Shown here piece by piece: positions 22,901 to 34,700 of a stretch of 64,000 bases of DNA (positions are counted from its first letter, which is position 1; each line of letters opens with the position of its first letter). The position numbers and the translations under genes are program-made. The stretch comes from Mesodorylaimus sp. YZB2_4 (taxonomy: Eukaryota; Nematoda; Enoplea; Dorylaimida; Dorylaimidae). A model generated the notes under the pieces. It did not search any database. It was not told where the DNA came from and saw nothing but the letters and a program-made list of their open reading frames with translations. The stretch is from the NCBI GenBank assembly GCA_030248295.1, contig JASANH010001563.1, positions 620,001-684,000 of the forward strand, written 5' to 3'.

Positions 22901-25505
22901 TATGATTCATTAGGTAGTGAATCAGTCAAACTTACAACAGTATAAAAATAATCAGGGAAAAATTTTTCTGGAAACTTGAGAAATCAAAGGGAAACAGATT
23001 TTCCACTTCATTGTATGGAACTAATGATAATTTGCCAAGGAAAACAGCTACTCGGGCAGGACTAAACCCTCGGAAACTGATGTATGAACCCTGACACGCA
23101 ATGGCATTAGGGGTATGGCAGACTGATTCTGGCTGCTCTGGTGCGCCTTTCACCCATATTCACTTGCGTTTACAGACGATCTGAAAGGAGTGATCGATCA
23201 TATCAAGAAGCTATTGACTGTTGGTTGTTCGATCGATATGGAAAATCCAGTCGGGTATGCTCATTTTCAGATAGAGTTCTTTCATATTTTGAAACCTATT
23301 TTGCTACTCGTATAGACGCGATATCGACCAGCCGGATCCGTTGTTAACTCTGGATCCTATGTTTCTGCAAAATTTCGGGCGTCCCGATTTTAGATTGACG
23401 CAGTCGCCAGTCTTACTCGATTTTGCGGATCAGGTATGTACGTTAGTTGGAACAGCATTCTTTCCACAAATGTGCCTGTTTGTTGTGCGCAGAATTACAT
23501 CGAAGTTCACAGTGCTCGTTCGGACCGTTCAGCGGAAATTGCTATCGGGCAACGTATGTCTAGTGTAGTGTCTCCTCAACAGTATATCAGCAGCATGACT
23601 TGCCACACGTTTTGTAGAATTTCGTCATTTGGCGCACCGAGCTGATATCACGTTGCAAGAAGACAATTGGCAGCTGACGTCGCCGCATCCACTGGTAAAA
23701 TGTCGGATTCCTGCTTGCCTTGTCAGCAATACAGTGTTTTGTTTTGTAGCTGGACGAGGAATTGCCAGCGGGGGAAGAAGGAGAACAATACCCAGGAGCT
23801 GATGTCGAGTAGGTCAACTTATGAGTATAGTGTTCTAATGTCTTTCCCTGCCAAACTCTTTTTTGTAGCATGCTGCTTGAAGAATTGGCTACGAAACCAT
23901 ACGAATCAGGGCTGTCTCCGCGTTCCATGGAACCTGGTGTCTCGGAAGATATTGTTACCTCAGCACCTCCAGCTGAGGAAACCTATTTCCATCCTAGAGG
24001 AGACCTGGAGGAAATTCCAATGGAGCCTCCTCCCTTGCCACCTCGTCGCGTACCAGCTGAGCCTGATGTAACATTCGTTCCTCCTGCTGAACCACGGCCA
24101 GTTCGTAGACAGGTAATTGAAGACTTGTGACGCCTAAAATTTCTCGAAAATAAAAGGTTTTTTAGCCGCCAATCGTGTTTACTTTGGATCCACTGGAGCC
24201 TGACGAAATCGCTCGCGAAAGCCCTCGCCGACGTTCAGCAGGACCAAAACGTGGTCCAGTGCGAGTCAGGGACGGTGCGTGCGTTATTCCTGGGGATGGA
24301 ATGCACCGTCAAATCAGCGATTTGCGAAGCAACATGAGACTAGAGTCGGTATGTCGACATTTTTTGAATTAAAAATCAAATAATGAAGTAAAATGCTCTT
24401 GTAGCGCGTTATCAATGTGCAGAAGGTTCGCAGTGCGCAAGAACTTTTGGGAACTCCCGCAATCGGTACTCCTGCGATTTGGTGACCATTTAATCTTTAG
24501 CCCTGAAGCAAGATTTTTATAGGCTTGGCCGGCATGATCACGCGATCGTATTACGATCGAAACTTGGTTACTCGTCATCAGCCTGGCACTTTTCGCGACA
24601 TATGTAATTCACCACCATGGACTATTGCCGAGGACGAATGGGTATAATCTTATTCCTGTTACTCGTTTGTTTCAGCCCGTAATAATGTTGGCATTTAAAG
24701 GTCATGTCATCGCCTCCGCAGACGCCGGCTCCTATGCCAGTAGTTGTGGAGGTGGAACATATGAAAATACAGGAACCCATAATCGAAGAGCCTTATGCAG
24801 TTCCTTATCATGAGCTGAGTAGTCGAGAGAAGGAGCGTCAGTTAGAGGAAAGCCGTAAGAGAACAGCGAATAGTTTGGAACGTAAGTCTTGTTATAATAA
24901 GGTGCTTTCATTTAATATGGTACTCTGTCGGACTTTTTCCTCTTTCCATAGCTGTAATTTTGGAACCTGTTACTGAAAGTGGAGCGGCCAGTGGACTGTA
25001 AGTTTGCATCCGACCTCGCTAACTTTGACTGATGTGTTCTTATTGACCTCAGAACCATGGGAATCATCGAAGAACAGCCGTACCGTGAAGAAGTGATAGA
25101 GCAACCAGAAGAGCTGCTGCAACCTTCGCCAAAACGTGCCCGTGAGCGGTCGCCGCCACCAATCGACCATTTGGCTGAATGCTATCCGCCAATGCCGGAT
25201 ATGGCAGACGGAATTCCTCGCACTTACGATTTGCAGCGTGAACAGATGGAAAAGTAAGCTTTGCTTTGTCTGAATTTCCCATGAGCTCATGTATGTATAA
25301 CTTTCCTTTTTGTAGCCACATTGACGAAATGACTGTTCGTGGTCGTACGACTACATTCGAAGAAATCTGCCCACTCGCGACCGCGACCAAGGCTCAAGCC
25401 GCTAAAACGTTCTACATGATGTTACAAATGTGCAAGGACCGAAAAATTTCAGTGGAGCAGAAGGAAAGTTACGGGTCAATCGTGATCAAACGTCGATCAC
25501 GTTAG
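19969..25505 (+). CDS. REC8: Meiotic cohesin subunit REC8
   Basis: Alpha-kleisin that closes the SMC1-SMC3 ring in meiotic cohesin and is cut by separase. Exons: 19969-20021, 22172-22240, 22392-22525, 23176-23254, 23316-23433, 23493-23553, 23618-23694, 23750-23808, 23869-24112, 24166-24348, 24405-24465, 24523-24641, 24701-24881, 24952-24997, 25053-25253, 25316-25505; about 624 aa, frame continuous. The N-terminus MFYSVNFLGRRG..MIW is the Rad21/Rec8 start. FSLYLASQLMYG followed by HKYLLDDL fits REC8 better than RAD21. The middle is acidic and Pro-rich, with ExxR words (DEIAR, ESPR near 311-318) that are candidate separase sites. The C-terminal winged helix holds KTFYMMLQMCKDRKISVEQ. The first three introns (2150, 151 and 650 nt) are long and carry transposon remnants; the rest are 53-70 nt. 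The acceptor at 24700 (aaag) is weak but needed for frame. Confidence 0.85.
20440..20720. repeat. Palindrome-rich block in REC8 intron 1
   Basis: Repeated and inverted words: gagaatcgttct and agaacgattct occur several times in both orientations, ggtcgcac/gtgcgac recur, and a 12-bp-arm hairpin sits at 20597-20608 with 20619-20630 (attgatctcgga / tccgagatcaat). The outer ends are not clear. It could be a degenerate foldback element. Confidence 0.55.
20901..21366 (+). mobile_element. hAT-like MITE, copy 1, with 8-bp target duplication
   Basis: A 450-bp element (20909-21358) with terminal inverted repeats tagcgttcgttc / gaacgaacgcta and subterminal gggatcgggatcggg arrays in inverted orientation. 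It is flanked by a perfect 8-bp direct repeat, caataata (20901-20908 and 21359-21366). An 8-bp duplication is typical of hAT transposons. No transposase is encoded, so it is non-autonomous. It lies in REC8 intron 1. A second copy in inverted orientation is at 28049-28400. Confidence 0.9.
22700..23000. repeat. Diverged short repeats in REC8 intron 3
   Basis: Several imperfect copies of a 20-25 nt word of the type cctgaaaaaatcagggaaat occur around 22715-22780 and 22955-22990. A poly-G tract is at about 22667-22676. No element boundary is visible. Confidence 0.35.
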
Positions 25506-25748
25506 GGCGGGTACAAATGCATTGTTTACGGCAGGCGATTGCTATATTGGCTGATTTAGGCTTTTCATTCCTTTTTTGCACTTTATTTATTCTGTTCACC
25601 TTGCAAATGAGTTTCTGCATTGCACAGTATTAGTTGATTTGTGTGTGCCATCAATTATGGCTTATTGGTCAGTATTTCGGTGCCTTGCCGTGTCTATCTA
25701 TTGATGCTTTACTTGTTTGCGCCACCATTTTATTGTTGGGGTCGTGAA

Positions 25749-25754
25749 AATAAA
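25749..25754 (+). terminator. Possible poly(A) signal of REC8
   Basis: AATAAA about 245 bp after the REC8 stop codon and 227 bp before the TRMT2A start; the only canonical one in the gap. Confidence 0.45.
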
Positions 25755-25980
25755 AATTTGTCGATACGCCTCTGACCTGAGTGAGATCTTGCTATAAACC
25801 TAATCGTAAGGTATTGCTGTAAGGTGGTAGGCAGATTTTTAAATTTAAATTCCCGCGTTTTCCGCCTGCTTATATCAACCTTGTCTTGTGGGAAGCGACA
25901 AGCGGGAATGGTCGTGCTTTGTTGCACCACTTTATTTTATTTTTTTCGGATTGAATGAATAGTTGTCAAATCAAATAAAC

Positions 25981-27750
25981 ATGGATTCTTTATCAGAGCA
26001 GACAACAGTCGCGCAGAGCGACGATTCGATCCTAAATCCGCCAGAATCGAACGAATCGAAAGTGGAGGCAAGCGATGACGTGATTCGAAAAACTGAGTCC
26101 GGCATTGACGATGTATCCGAAGCCAATGTAGCTTCGGACAGAAATGCTTTTTCGTCTGAAAATTTCAAGATCTGTATTCACAATATTCCTCGTTATGCCG
26201 ATTCTAAAGCTTTGAAAAAGTTGATGAAACGTTTAGAATTGGATATTCGCAAAGCGTACGTGGTTAGTGATCACGCTTACGTATGTTTCGGCGACGAACA
26301 GTCGGTGACTCAAGCCTTGACTGTTTTGAAAAATTACACTTGGAAGAAGAACGTTTTACGAGTGAAGCGTGCTACACCCAGTGTCGATCCCGTCGTAGCC
26401 GCTTCGTCCAAGAAATCGAAGTCGACAAAACCGAAATCCGAAGAAGAAGCGGTGTCGGAGAAGGAAGAAAGTGATCAACCACCTGAACAACGTCTTTTAA
26501 ACGCCGTCACTCCCCTTCATCAAATGGGTTATGCCGACCAATTATCTTTGAAGGACAAAGACAGCGAAAAATTATTAAAGGAAATATCTCGCAGTATCAC
26601 AACGGTGGCTGGCGGTGACCAATCCCGCTTGCCCACTTGTGGTTATTTCGGCGAATTGAAACCCAGTTTAGCCTCGCCCGTTATCAATGGTTATCGAAAC
26701 AAGTGCGAGTTCAGCATCGGCTTCGACGGCCAACGTCGCCCCACTGTTGGATTCCGTTTGACCCGTTACAAAGCTGGGAGTGCCGAAATCGTCTCGCCCG
26801 ACAACTGTCCACACGTTCCCGACATGACGAAGAAGATCGTGGCCGCGCTGCAACAATTCGTAATGGAGTCTCCATTAGCACCATACGATGTGACCACCAG
26901 AGTGGGGTTCTGGACGATGCTCACTGTCCGCCAGTTCCTCATGGACACCATGGTCATCGTCACCGCCTATCATCGCCGCGATACGGGTACAATCAGTCAA
27001 GATCAAGTCGACGCCGCCAAGAAGAATCTGACAAAATTATTCTCATGTGGACAGGATGGTTATCGCGTCACATCACTGTATTTCCAAACCCTAGAGCACA
27101 CGAGCGACAAGGCGGCTTACGAGCATTTGTGGGGCGTCCCTTACGTCTACGAGAATCTATTGGGATTACGATTCCGCATTTCGCCCGGGGCATTCTTCCA
27201 AGTGAACACGCCAGCTTGCGAAGTCCTCTACACATCTATCGCTCAAACGTGCCGAGTCGATTCCGAAACACTGGTCTTGGATCTTTGCTGCGGCACGGGC
27301 ACCATCGGCATCGTCCTGGCCGCCAAAGCTGGCAAGGTGATCGGCATCGAACTGTGCGCTGAAGCCGTCGACGACGCCTCCATCAATGCCTCGAACAACG
27401 AGCGTACCAACTGCGAGTTTATTTGCGGCAAAGTAGAAAATGTGATCGACGAAATGCGACGACGAAGTAGCGGCCAGTTGGCAGAGTACAAACGAATCGT
27501 CGGCGTCCTTGATCCGCCTCGAAGTGGCCTCCCCGGAAAGGTACTAAGCAGCATCCGATTGTTCCAGGCCCTGCAAACCGTCGTCTACGTCTCGTGCGAT
27601 CCGAAAGCCGCCTCCAAGAACTTTCTCGATTTGACACGCCGTACTTCGAATCGATATCCAGGAGCGCCATTTCAATTGAAGAGCGTCCAGCCGGTTGATA
27701 TGTTCCCGCATACGAGGCACTGCGAGTGGATCTTGGTATTCGAACGTTAA
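25981..27750 (+). CDS. TRMT2A: tRNA (uracil-5-)-methyltransferase TRMT2A, intronless
   Basis: SAM-dependent enzyme that makes m5U54 in the T-loop of cytosolic tRNA. One uninterrupted frame of 589 aa from the ATG at 25981; the open frame extends slightly further upstream without a Met. Order: an acidic leader, an RRM-like domain (about 60-135, FKICIHNIPRYAD), then the RumA/TrmA-type catalytic region. It has the FFQVN segment, SAM motif DLCCGTGTIG (from Asp-434), the LDPPRSGL motif, the nucleophile Cys-539 in YVSCDPKA, and the general base Glu-582 in HCEWI. All key residues are present, so it should be active. The lack of introns contrasts with most neighbours. It is tail-to-tail with DDX47, 69 bp between stop codons. 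Confidence 0.93.
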   Translation: MDSLSEQTTVAQSDDSILNPPESNESKVEASDDVIRKTESGIDDVSEANVASDRNAFSSENFKICIHNIPRYADSKALKKLMKRLELDIRKAYVVSDHAYVCFGDEQSVTQALTVLKNYTWKKNVLRVKRATPSVDPVVAASSKKSKSTKPKSEEEAVSEKEESDQPPEQRLLNAVTPLHQMGYADQLSLKDKDSEKLLKEISRSITTVAGGDQSRLPTCGYFGELKPSLASPVINGYRNKCEFSIGFDGQRRPTVGFRLTRYKAGSAEIVSPDNCPHVPDMTKKIVAALQQFVMESPLAPYDVTTRVGFWTMLTVRQFLMDTMVIVTAYHRRDTGTISQDQVDAAKKNLTKLFSCGQDGYRVTSLYFQTLEHTSDKAAYEHLWGVPYVYENLLGLRFRISPGAFFQVNTPACEVLYTSIAQTCRVDSETLVLDLCCGTGTIGIVLAAKAGKVIGIELCAEAVDDASINASNNERTNCEFICGKVENVIDEMRRRSSGQLAEYKRIVGVLDPPRSGLPGKVLSSIRLFQALQTVVYVSCDPKAASKNFLDLTRRTSNRYPGAPFQLKSVQPVDMFPHTRHCEWILVFER

Positions 27751-27774
27751 AAGTATCCACTGATTTATATTTCA

Positions 27775-27780
27775 TTTATT
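27775..27780 (-). terminator. Poly(A) signal of DDX47
   Basis: AATAAA on the minus strand 40 bp past the DDX47 stop and inside the 69-bp gap to the TRMT2A stop, so the 3' ends of the two transcripts probably overlap. Confidence 0.6.
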
Positions 27781-27819
27781 TCACTCCTTTGATCAAAATA
27801 CAGTTAACAGTCGGGCTGT

Positions 27820-30800
27820 TCACTTTGCACGCTGTTTCTTCTTTGTAGTTTTCTTGAAGTTCTTTCGAAGGCCTGCTTTCTCGTCATTATCCGCCGCCTC
27901 GTCATCGCTATCCATCTTCTTCCGTTTTTTGCCATTTTTCTTCTTTTCTTCTAGTTCTTTCATTTGCTGAAATAGATCATGATATAACACCTCTGTCACG
28001 ACAGAACCCGATGGCAGCGTTTCTTTCCTCCCCGCGGTCAATGTCAGTAGCGTTGATCCCGGTCGGGATTGAATGTTGTGGAGATGTGTGAAGAAGGGGA
28101 AGGGGAAGCAGGGATCGGAAAGAGAGTGTTCTGGGTAATCTGGAGAAACTTTAGCGGATGATGAACTGGTAAAGAGGAAGGAAGGGATTTGTTTGCTAAT
28201 TGGCGACTAATTCTATGATTTTTCGCTTGCATGATTTTGAATACAATGATAGATATTGCGCAAAAAGGTTTTTGGCTCTATATTTTCTGGCTACTTGGGG
28301 TGGGTTGTAGGTTACCTAAGGCGAATTAAAAGTAAATAAAAAGATTGAAAATCCCGATCCCGGTCGGGATTGAGCGAGTCCCAATCCCGAACAAACGCTA
28401 ACTGGCAGCACACAAATCTGATCCAAACATGGACCAGATTTGTCGCCATCCTCACTCCTTACCCAGCATCGACCGATCCGACCCGAGGTCTGGATCCGGA
28501 TCCACAAGTCATCTTTCCATAAGACCAAGCGTAGAAAATTCTAATCGTCGATGCAGTAGTAACGATAGATCGGGATCGGGACTTTGTGGCTTTTTTTGCG
28601 CTATGAGCTCATTTTCCTCACTGAAGCACACTTTTCAGTCATAGAGCTTTTTTAAAACTTCTCTGTTCGATGATCAATCATTGCATATAAACTGAAATTG
28701 ATCGTAATACGCAGTCTCGACTCGGGCTTAGAGATAAGCCATGCCAGCTTCCCTCCCACCCCTACAACTGCGTAATGAGTGTTAAAGGCTGTGATAGACA
28801 GACAGTACCTTCTAGCCTAGCCTGCTTTCGCCTTATTACTTTTTACGCAGAATCCCGATGCCTAAAAGTCGGGACCCATCGGGGCTCCTAACCCTTTCTC
28901 AACCCAACTGTATGCAAGGAGTACATACCAGCTTGGCCTGCCTCTGCGCCTCGTTCACTCGTTCCATCAGGATCATCACTTCTTGTTCCTCCGTTTCGTA
29001 TTTAGGCAGTTGTTTCCCAATCAGAAATTCGATACGCTGATAAAGTTCCACGTCGTACCTAAAACGATACAAAATCTGAAGCCTGGAAAATTTCCTATTT
29101 GAGCTATTTCGACCAAATTCCTCAAAATTCCCAGGTTTAGAAATAACTAGTGTCATCCAGCCACACTGCTGACCATCCTGCCCGACTGGTGTCTCCCAAA
29201 CAAACACTACTCACTGCGTCACGAACGTTATAGCGACACCAGATCGTCCTGCTCGGGCCGTTCTACCAACACGGTGTATGTAGTCCTTCGAATGCGTCGG
29301 CACATCGAAGTTAATTACAACGTCCACGTGAGGGATATCCAGTCCTCTGAAATAGCCTACATGTAGCTCTAGCAGCACATACAGAGTACATTGTCCCAAA
29401 AATCTTCACTCGTGCTGCTTCAACCCTCAGAAAACCATAGTTTCGTGACGCATTTTCATTTCACAACAGAAATCGTCAGACATGGGGCATATACTGCATG
29501 TGGCTCGTTCAAACATATTATAATCTGCCTTCCTTGCCGAATACAGCCAACTAGCAATCGCAGCACACAGCATTTATCAGGCGCGCAGCAGGGCCAAGCG
29601 CTCTTTACCATGCCCCTAAGCAGAGTTGGATATAAAACCTGCTAAGGCCAGAGAACGATCCTACTCCCAATGCCCGCACAAGGTAAGGACAAATTCAACA
29701 GAAAAAGTGTATGAAGACTTAGTGAACACTGTCCAGAATGAAGCATACCTGCTAGCAACATCCGTAGCGATCAAAATAGACCGCGATTTCGCTTTGAATT
29801 TGTTCAACGAGCCCAATCGCTTCGCCTAAAATCAGATGTGCTGCCTGAAGGACCGTTGGTACAAACCCTTCCGCAAAATAAAGCCAAGGGGCAACTTAAT
29901 CGCAGCCACATACCTGACTCATCTGACCATGCAGTGGGATAGCCGTGAATCCGAGACTACGCAACATTAGCGCTGTCCTCATCGTATTGGCGCACGTAGC
30001 GCAGAAAATCATGAAACAGTTCCCAGCTAGTTCGTTCAACAGATACACCAAATAGCAGTCCTGAAATAAGGATATGTAATAAAGGAGAGGACCCTCGGCC
30101 AAACACTCATTACCTTATACTTCAAAGGTATGAAAATATAATGTTGCCTGAGCGTGTCCACCGTCTGATATTTCGAAGAGACCTCCACCTTGACGGGATC
30201 TTGTAAAGAGGCACGTTGTAGTTTCGCTACTTTTTTCGTCATAGTGGCCGAGAATAAATAAGTCCGCCTTTCCTTCGGAACAACTTTCAAAATTTTATCC
30301 ATTTCCGCTTCAAAATCCATGTTCAAAATGCGATCAGCTTCATCCATTACCTGAAAATCGCAAATTTAGATCCGGCATTTATTTTGAGACAATCGGAATT
30401 ACTTACCAAATATTTGATCGTCCTCAAATTGAATCCTTTCGTATTTTCCAGATGATCCAGCAAACGGCCGGGGGTCGCTAAGGAAAACCCAAATAACTTT
30501 TTTAAACACAGCAGAATTCTATGCTTACCGATAATAACGTGCGGTTTCTTGGCCAAACTCAACGACTGTGTCATCATATCGATGCCTCCCACAATAACGG
30601 CTGAAAAAGAAATACCAGTCAATAATAATTAAGCACGCAAAAGGCTTTTTTCATTCGGTACTCGCCGCTGAAGCGGAACAGACACGACGAATACGCCGAA
30701 GAAACAGCTCCAATTTTAACTTCTTGCTAAGGGCTTCTTGATGCAGTCGATCGTGTCTGTGCCGCGCAAGTATGCGTTTTGGCATTGAATGTTTTGCGCA

Positions 30801-31382
30801 GATGTTTCTTGATTCACTCCACAAACAACCGAGACACTTACCAACTTTTACTCCGACATCACCTCCCAAAGCCTCGAATTGTTCTGCTATTTGAAATGCC
30901 AATTCCCTCGTCGGTGTTAGAATCAGCGCAAATAATCGCTGAGGTCTTTCCAAAAGAGCCTGAAGAATGGGCAATGCGAATGCGCCCGTTTTTCCTGAAC
31001 CAGTTTCGGCCAATCCTATAACATCACGTCCTGAAAACAAGACCTTGGTTATTCCACGCCTTGGAAACCCAAGTATGATTTCTAACATCATCCAGAAAGA
31101 AATTACTAAAATACCTTCCAAAGCAACAGGTAACGCTTCCTTCTGAATTTTTGTCGGCGCTTTCCATCCCAGCCGTTTACACGCCTCGCATAAGGAAGCA
31201 GTAACGCCCTAGAAACACCTTGTTCATAACGTAGACTTGATAAAACCAGCATATCATCCAACACTCAAATTTGATACAATTGGCTAAAAACTATCGCAAC
31301 TTCAACTTACCAAAGCTTCAAAAGTTGTTTTTTCTTTTCCCGTTCCGTCATTCTTCGATTCTTCCATCGTTTCTCCCGGCAT
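27820..31382 (-). CDS. DDX47: DEAD-box RNA helicase DDX47 (Rrp3)
   Basis: Nucleolar ATP-dependent RNA helicase of the Rrp3 family, needed for 18S rRNA processing (role from the family). Exons: 31382-31311, 31208-31115, 31030-30842, 30600-30529, 30477-30407, 30350-30114, 30060-29914, 29825-29749, 29346-29215, 29058-28929, 27966-27820; 455 aa, the same length as I recall for the human protein. Motifs in order: TFEAL/GVT with Q motif TKIQKEALP, Walker [37 protein letters not shown] in [33 protein letters not shown] and [11 protein letters not shown]. The C-terminal tail is Lys-rich and nucleolar-type ([10 protein letters not shown]). The last intron (962 nt) carries a hAT-like MITE; the others range from about 60 nt to about 400 nt. 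Confidence 0.93.
28041..28408 (-). mobile_element. hAT-like MITE, copy 2
   Basis: Inverted relative to copy 1. The element is 28049-28400 (352 bp), beginning tagcgtt and ending acaaacgcta, with the same internal words (gtaggttacct, ggctacttgggg, tttgctaattgg). The terminal stretch next to 28055 has lost the subterminal repeat present in copy 1. Flanking octamers aatgtcag and actggcag agree at 6 of 8 positions, fitting an old 8-bp target duplication. It lies in the last intron of DDX47. Confidence 0.85.
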
Positions 31383-31795
31383 TCCTCGTGATTTCTTCTA
31401 CTGTTTGTCAGGGAAAATGACCTCAAAAAAATTTTATTTGATTTCACTTTCTGCAATTTTTACATTTTTCGAGAAATTCATATTCATATTCTCTGTTCTC
31501 ATCCTATTCTTGCGCACATTTAACCGCCAGGTAAATGTGAGTTTCAGTTATAAACAGGGTAACTGTGACCGGTCAAAACAGGAAAGCCACTCCACAGCTC
31601 AGACATTTATGACGGAGAAATCACTGCACCATTCTTCAAGCACATTCTCAATCAGCACCCGACTAGCGCATATAAAACACACATAGGAATGACAGGCAAA
31701 GCAAGACCCCCGCGTGTATCAACACCGTCACCACACCCGATTGATTATCAAACGAACAGTTCAAAAATCTCAAAACACAACAATTTTAAGCTCAT
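31383..31795. other. Gap between DDX47 and DDHD1
   Basis: About 410 bp upstream of DDX47 and downstream of DDHD1. It should contain the DDX47 promoter and the DDHD1 3' untranslated region; no motif is clear. Confidence 0.45.
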
Positions 31796-34700
31796 CTATT
31801 TGCTCGTGTTTTCACTCTTTGGCGGCCCATACAAGGCGGACAACAAGTACATGACTGCATCGTGGTTCGCCCAATACGAAATGTGCGACACTATGGCCGC
31901 CCAGTAAGCGTATTCCATACGACCCTGCCTCAACGTGTAGTCGATGCGGTATGGAAGAGCTGAAATGGCAAGAGGGCCCTTGTTCGACGCAACGAAGCCA
32001 CTACCACCCACTCGCGCTGCTTACCAGGCACCCTCACAGGAACCCAGATACGTGAAATAGAGACACCTTTACAACCCCCACAATGTCAGCCAGTCCAACC
32101 CGTCAGCTAACAGGAAAACACTCGCATATCAGGGCTAGCCCCCCATGCCCTACAACTCACCTTGATCAGGCGGAATCTCAAACGCGTCCGCCTCCTTTTT
32201 TCCATTCCTTGACTTCTCACCATCCTTAAAATCACTCGTCTTCTCTTGTGCAATTGGAGCCCCCTCCATGGCTTCCGAGGCTTGCTCTACAGCTTTGACC
32301 AGCGGCGCAGCTTCGCCAGAACCATCGCCTCCCTTGTCTCCGTCAACCACAGTCGCTACTTCAGGGGTTGGTGCTCTCTGTGGTTGTGTCACGGGGGCTT
32401 CTTTCTCCGATTTTCCCATGCCCAAACGACTAAAAACTGCCGCACTCCAACTGCGTTTTGGCGGCGGCGATGGCGAAGCTGCTGAAACAGCAAAATGCAA
32501 CATTGTGCAGTGCATCTTCGAATCCTCTAGCTTTTGCCCTGGGCAAATTATAAGAAGTAGACCTATACTCATGGCAAGCAAGTTGCAAAGTCAGTATCGA
32601 GGCTGGTTGAGCTGGACTAGTTGGTTTCTGCTAAGGGTTTTTTGGCGTGCTGTGCTGGACAGGCAATTGATCACTTCTCCTGGAGCTGCCCAGGCGTATT
32701 ACAAGGACCACCACGCTCCAACGATAAGTATTCCCACGCGCCAGCCAGCAACACTTGTAAAACCTGTCAGAGCCATGGTGGAACTATCCCTACCAGTCGC
32801 CAGTACTAAAGACAGTGCACACTTGTAATTCGACAAGACTAATGCAGATTGGTGTCTGTCCCAGTTAGTGCGGCTTGGCTGCTTTTTAAGTTACGGTAAA
32901 ACATGAACATGAACTTGATAGAAGAGTTCATTGTTCCACTGACAGAAGCTCTTACTCACCCGCCACTTTCTGTACCATCGGTCCTTCGTCTGATTCGAAT
33001 CCGCTCACATTCTCTTCGCTCTCCGATCGTTCATTCAACGGCCCAGTATCGAATTTCGGCGTCGCCCTGCCACCTGACGACGACCGTTCCCGGGGGCTCG
33101 TGCGTGTCGACTGCATTTCAGGAGGGACATCCTCGTATGGCGTATGTTCGGCCGTATCGTATCGATGGATCCGCAGCGGCCTGACTGAAGAATAGAACTC
33201 CGACACCAGCGGTTCGATGCGGTATGCCTGAATACACCCAGCATATACCAAACACCAACACTCCCTCATCCCCTGGCTTACCACAGGATCAGCAGGATGA
33301 TAAATGTTATGCAATCTAAATCCGCTCGTCACCGGCCTATCGGACGGACCTTCAGTGGGTTCTCGCTGAATAATTTTCAGACCACGATGGTGACGTGCTG
33401 CCAGGAATACGCCCAGAGGCGATCCAAAACAGAACAGGTGCTCCACCTAAAAACCCACCTCAACATAGGAGGATACAACTGAAAATTTCCCCCGACTCTT
33501 ACTGGAAACATCAAACGGGTCGTCTCCGAGTCGACGCCAGGCATAATCGATATTCTATCCCCCGAACAACGAGGCATCTGAAACCAAGCATCTCTATCAT
33601 AGTAGCCTGACTACGCACCATCTCCTACGTTCTACCCAATCCTCGTGGCCTTGCCTACCAATTCATCAAATCCACCCTCATACACTCCCTCATCACCTCT
33701 ATCGATCACTCACCGCTGACTTCCCGTACCATCCGCCAGTCAGTATATCGTAGGTGATCACCGCCCCCAAACTATGCGCAATCAATGACACACGGCCACC
33801 GCGTTCTTCAAAACCCGCGTCATTCGACACGTACAATCGATAAAGCCGATTCAATACTTTGCTAAGGCCACTGATCACCTGCAACAAAGCAGCATGCCCT
33901 CGCCATCCAGACACCAACCGCCCACAAGCCTTACCTCGGGCCCGAATATGGGACTCGCGTAGTAGAGTAAATCGAGCAAAGTCTCGTTGAAAAATCCCCT
34001 GATCTGTTCCAAAAAATTGGGAGTAATATTCGCTATTAAATCTGAAATTCCAAATCGCAAATGACCTCGTGTCTGGAAATAGCCATAAAACGTACTTTCG
34101 TCTAGTTGCAACTCGTTTCTCCAATCGACGGGCAGAAACATTGGACGGCCATTGACTGACGAGAAATTCGATCTCATCAGCTGATCAGCGATTTCTCTAA
34201 TACTAAAACAAAAGGGCTTTTATTAGTCATTCCCACAAGTAGTTCACTTGCGGGCGGGTAAGATAGAAAAAGAAAGGCTGCACAACTTTCCTGCGCGTGT
34301 ACCCCTACTCCTAATCGAGCGACGATGGAGAATAAGAGTGAATCATCGCTTGTAGTATGTCAAACGAGAGGGCAAAATCGAATAAAAATGGCGGGAAAAT
34401 CAGCAAATTATTACCCTCAGCATCCAGACCTCGCCCTCATTTGTCAGTAACATACTGTACCCTATTCCAATCTGGATCTTCGTCAGGTGTGGGAAAAGCG
34501 ATGGAAAACCAGTCTTCGTGACTTACGATTGCCAACCCCTCGTCGACTCTTACCTCGTCGCATTCGTCACAATTTTATTCCTCTGCCTTTTCTGTCCAAT
34601 GCCGTGTATGACGAAGCACAAATGAGTGACTGGTGCCGGTCCGTCTTCCGTCTTAGCTTCAGTGTGGTAGCCACGCACCAACTTCGTCCCAGCACCGGTC

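Noticed and set aside
24676-24700. Acceptor tttcag at 24675 for the thirteenth REC8 exon
   Set aside because: It would put the exon in a frame that ends early; the weaker acceptor at 24700 keeps the frame.
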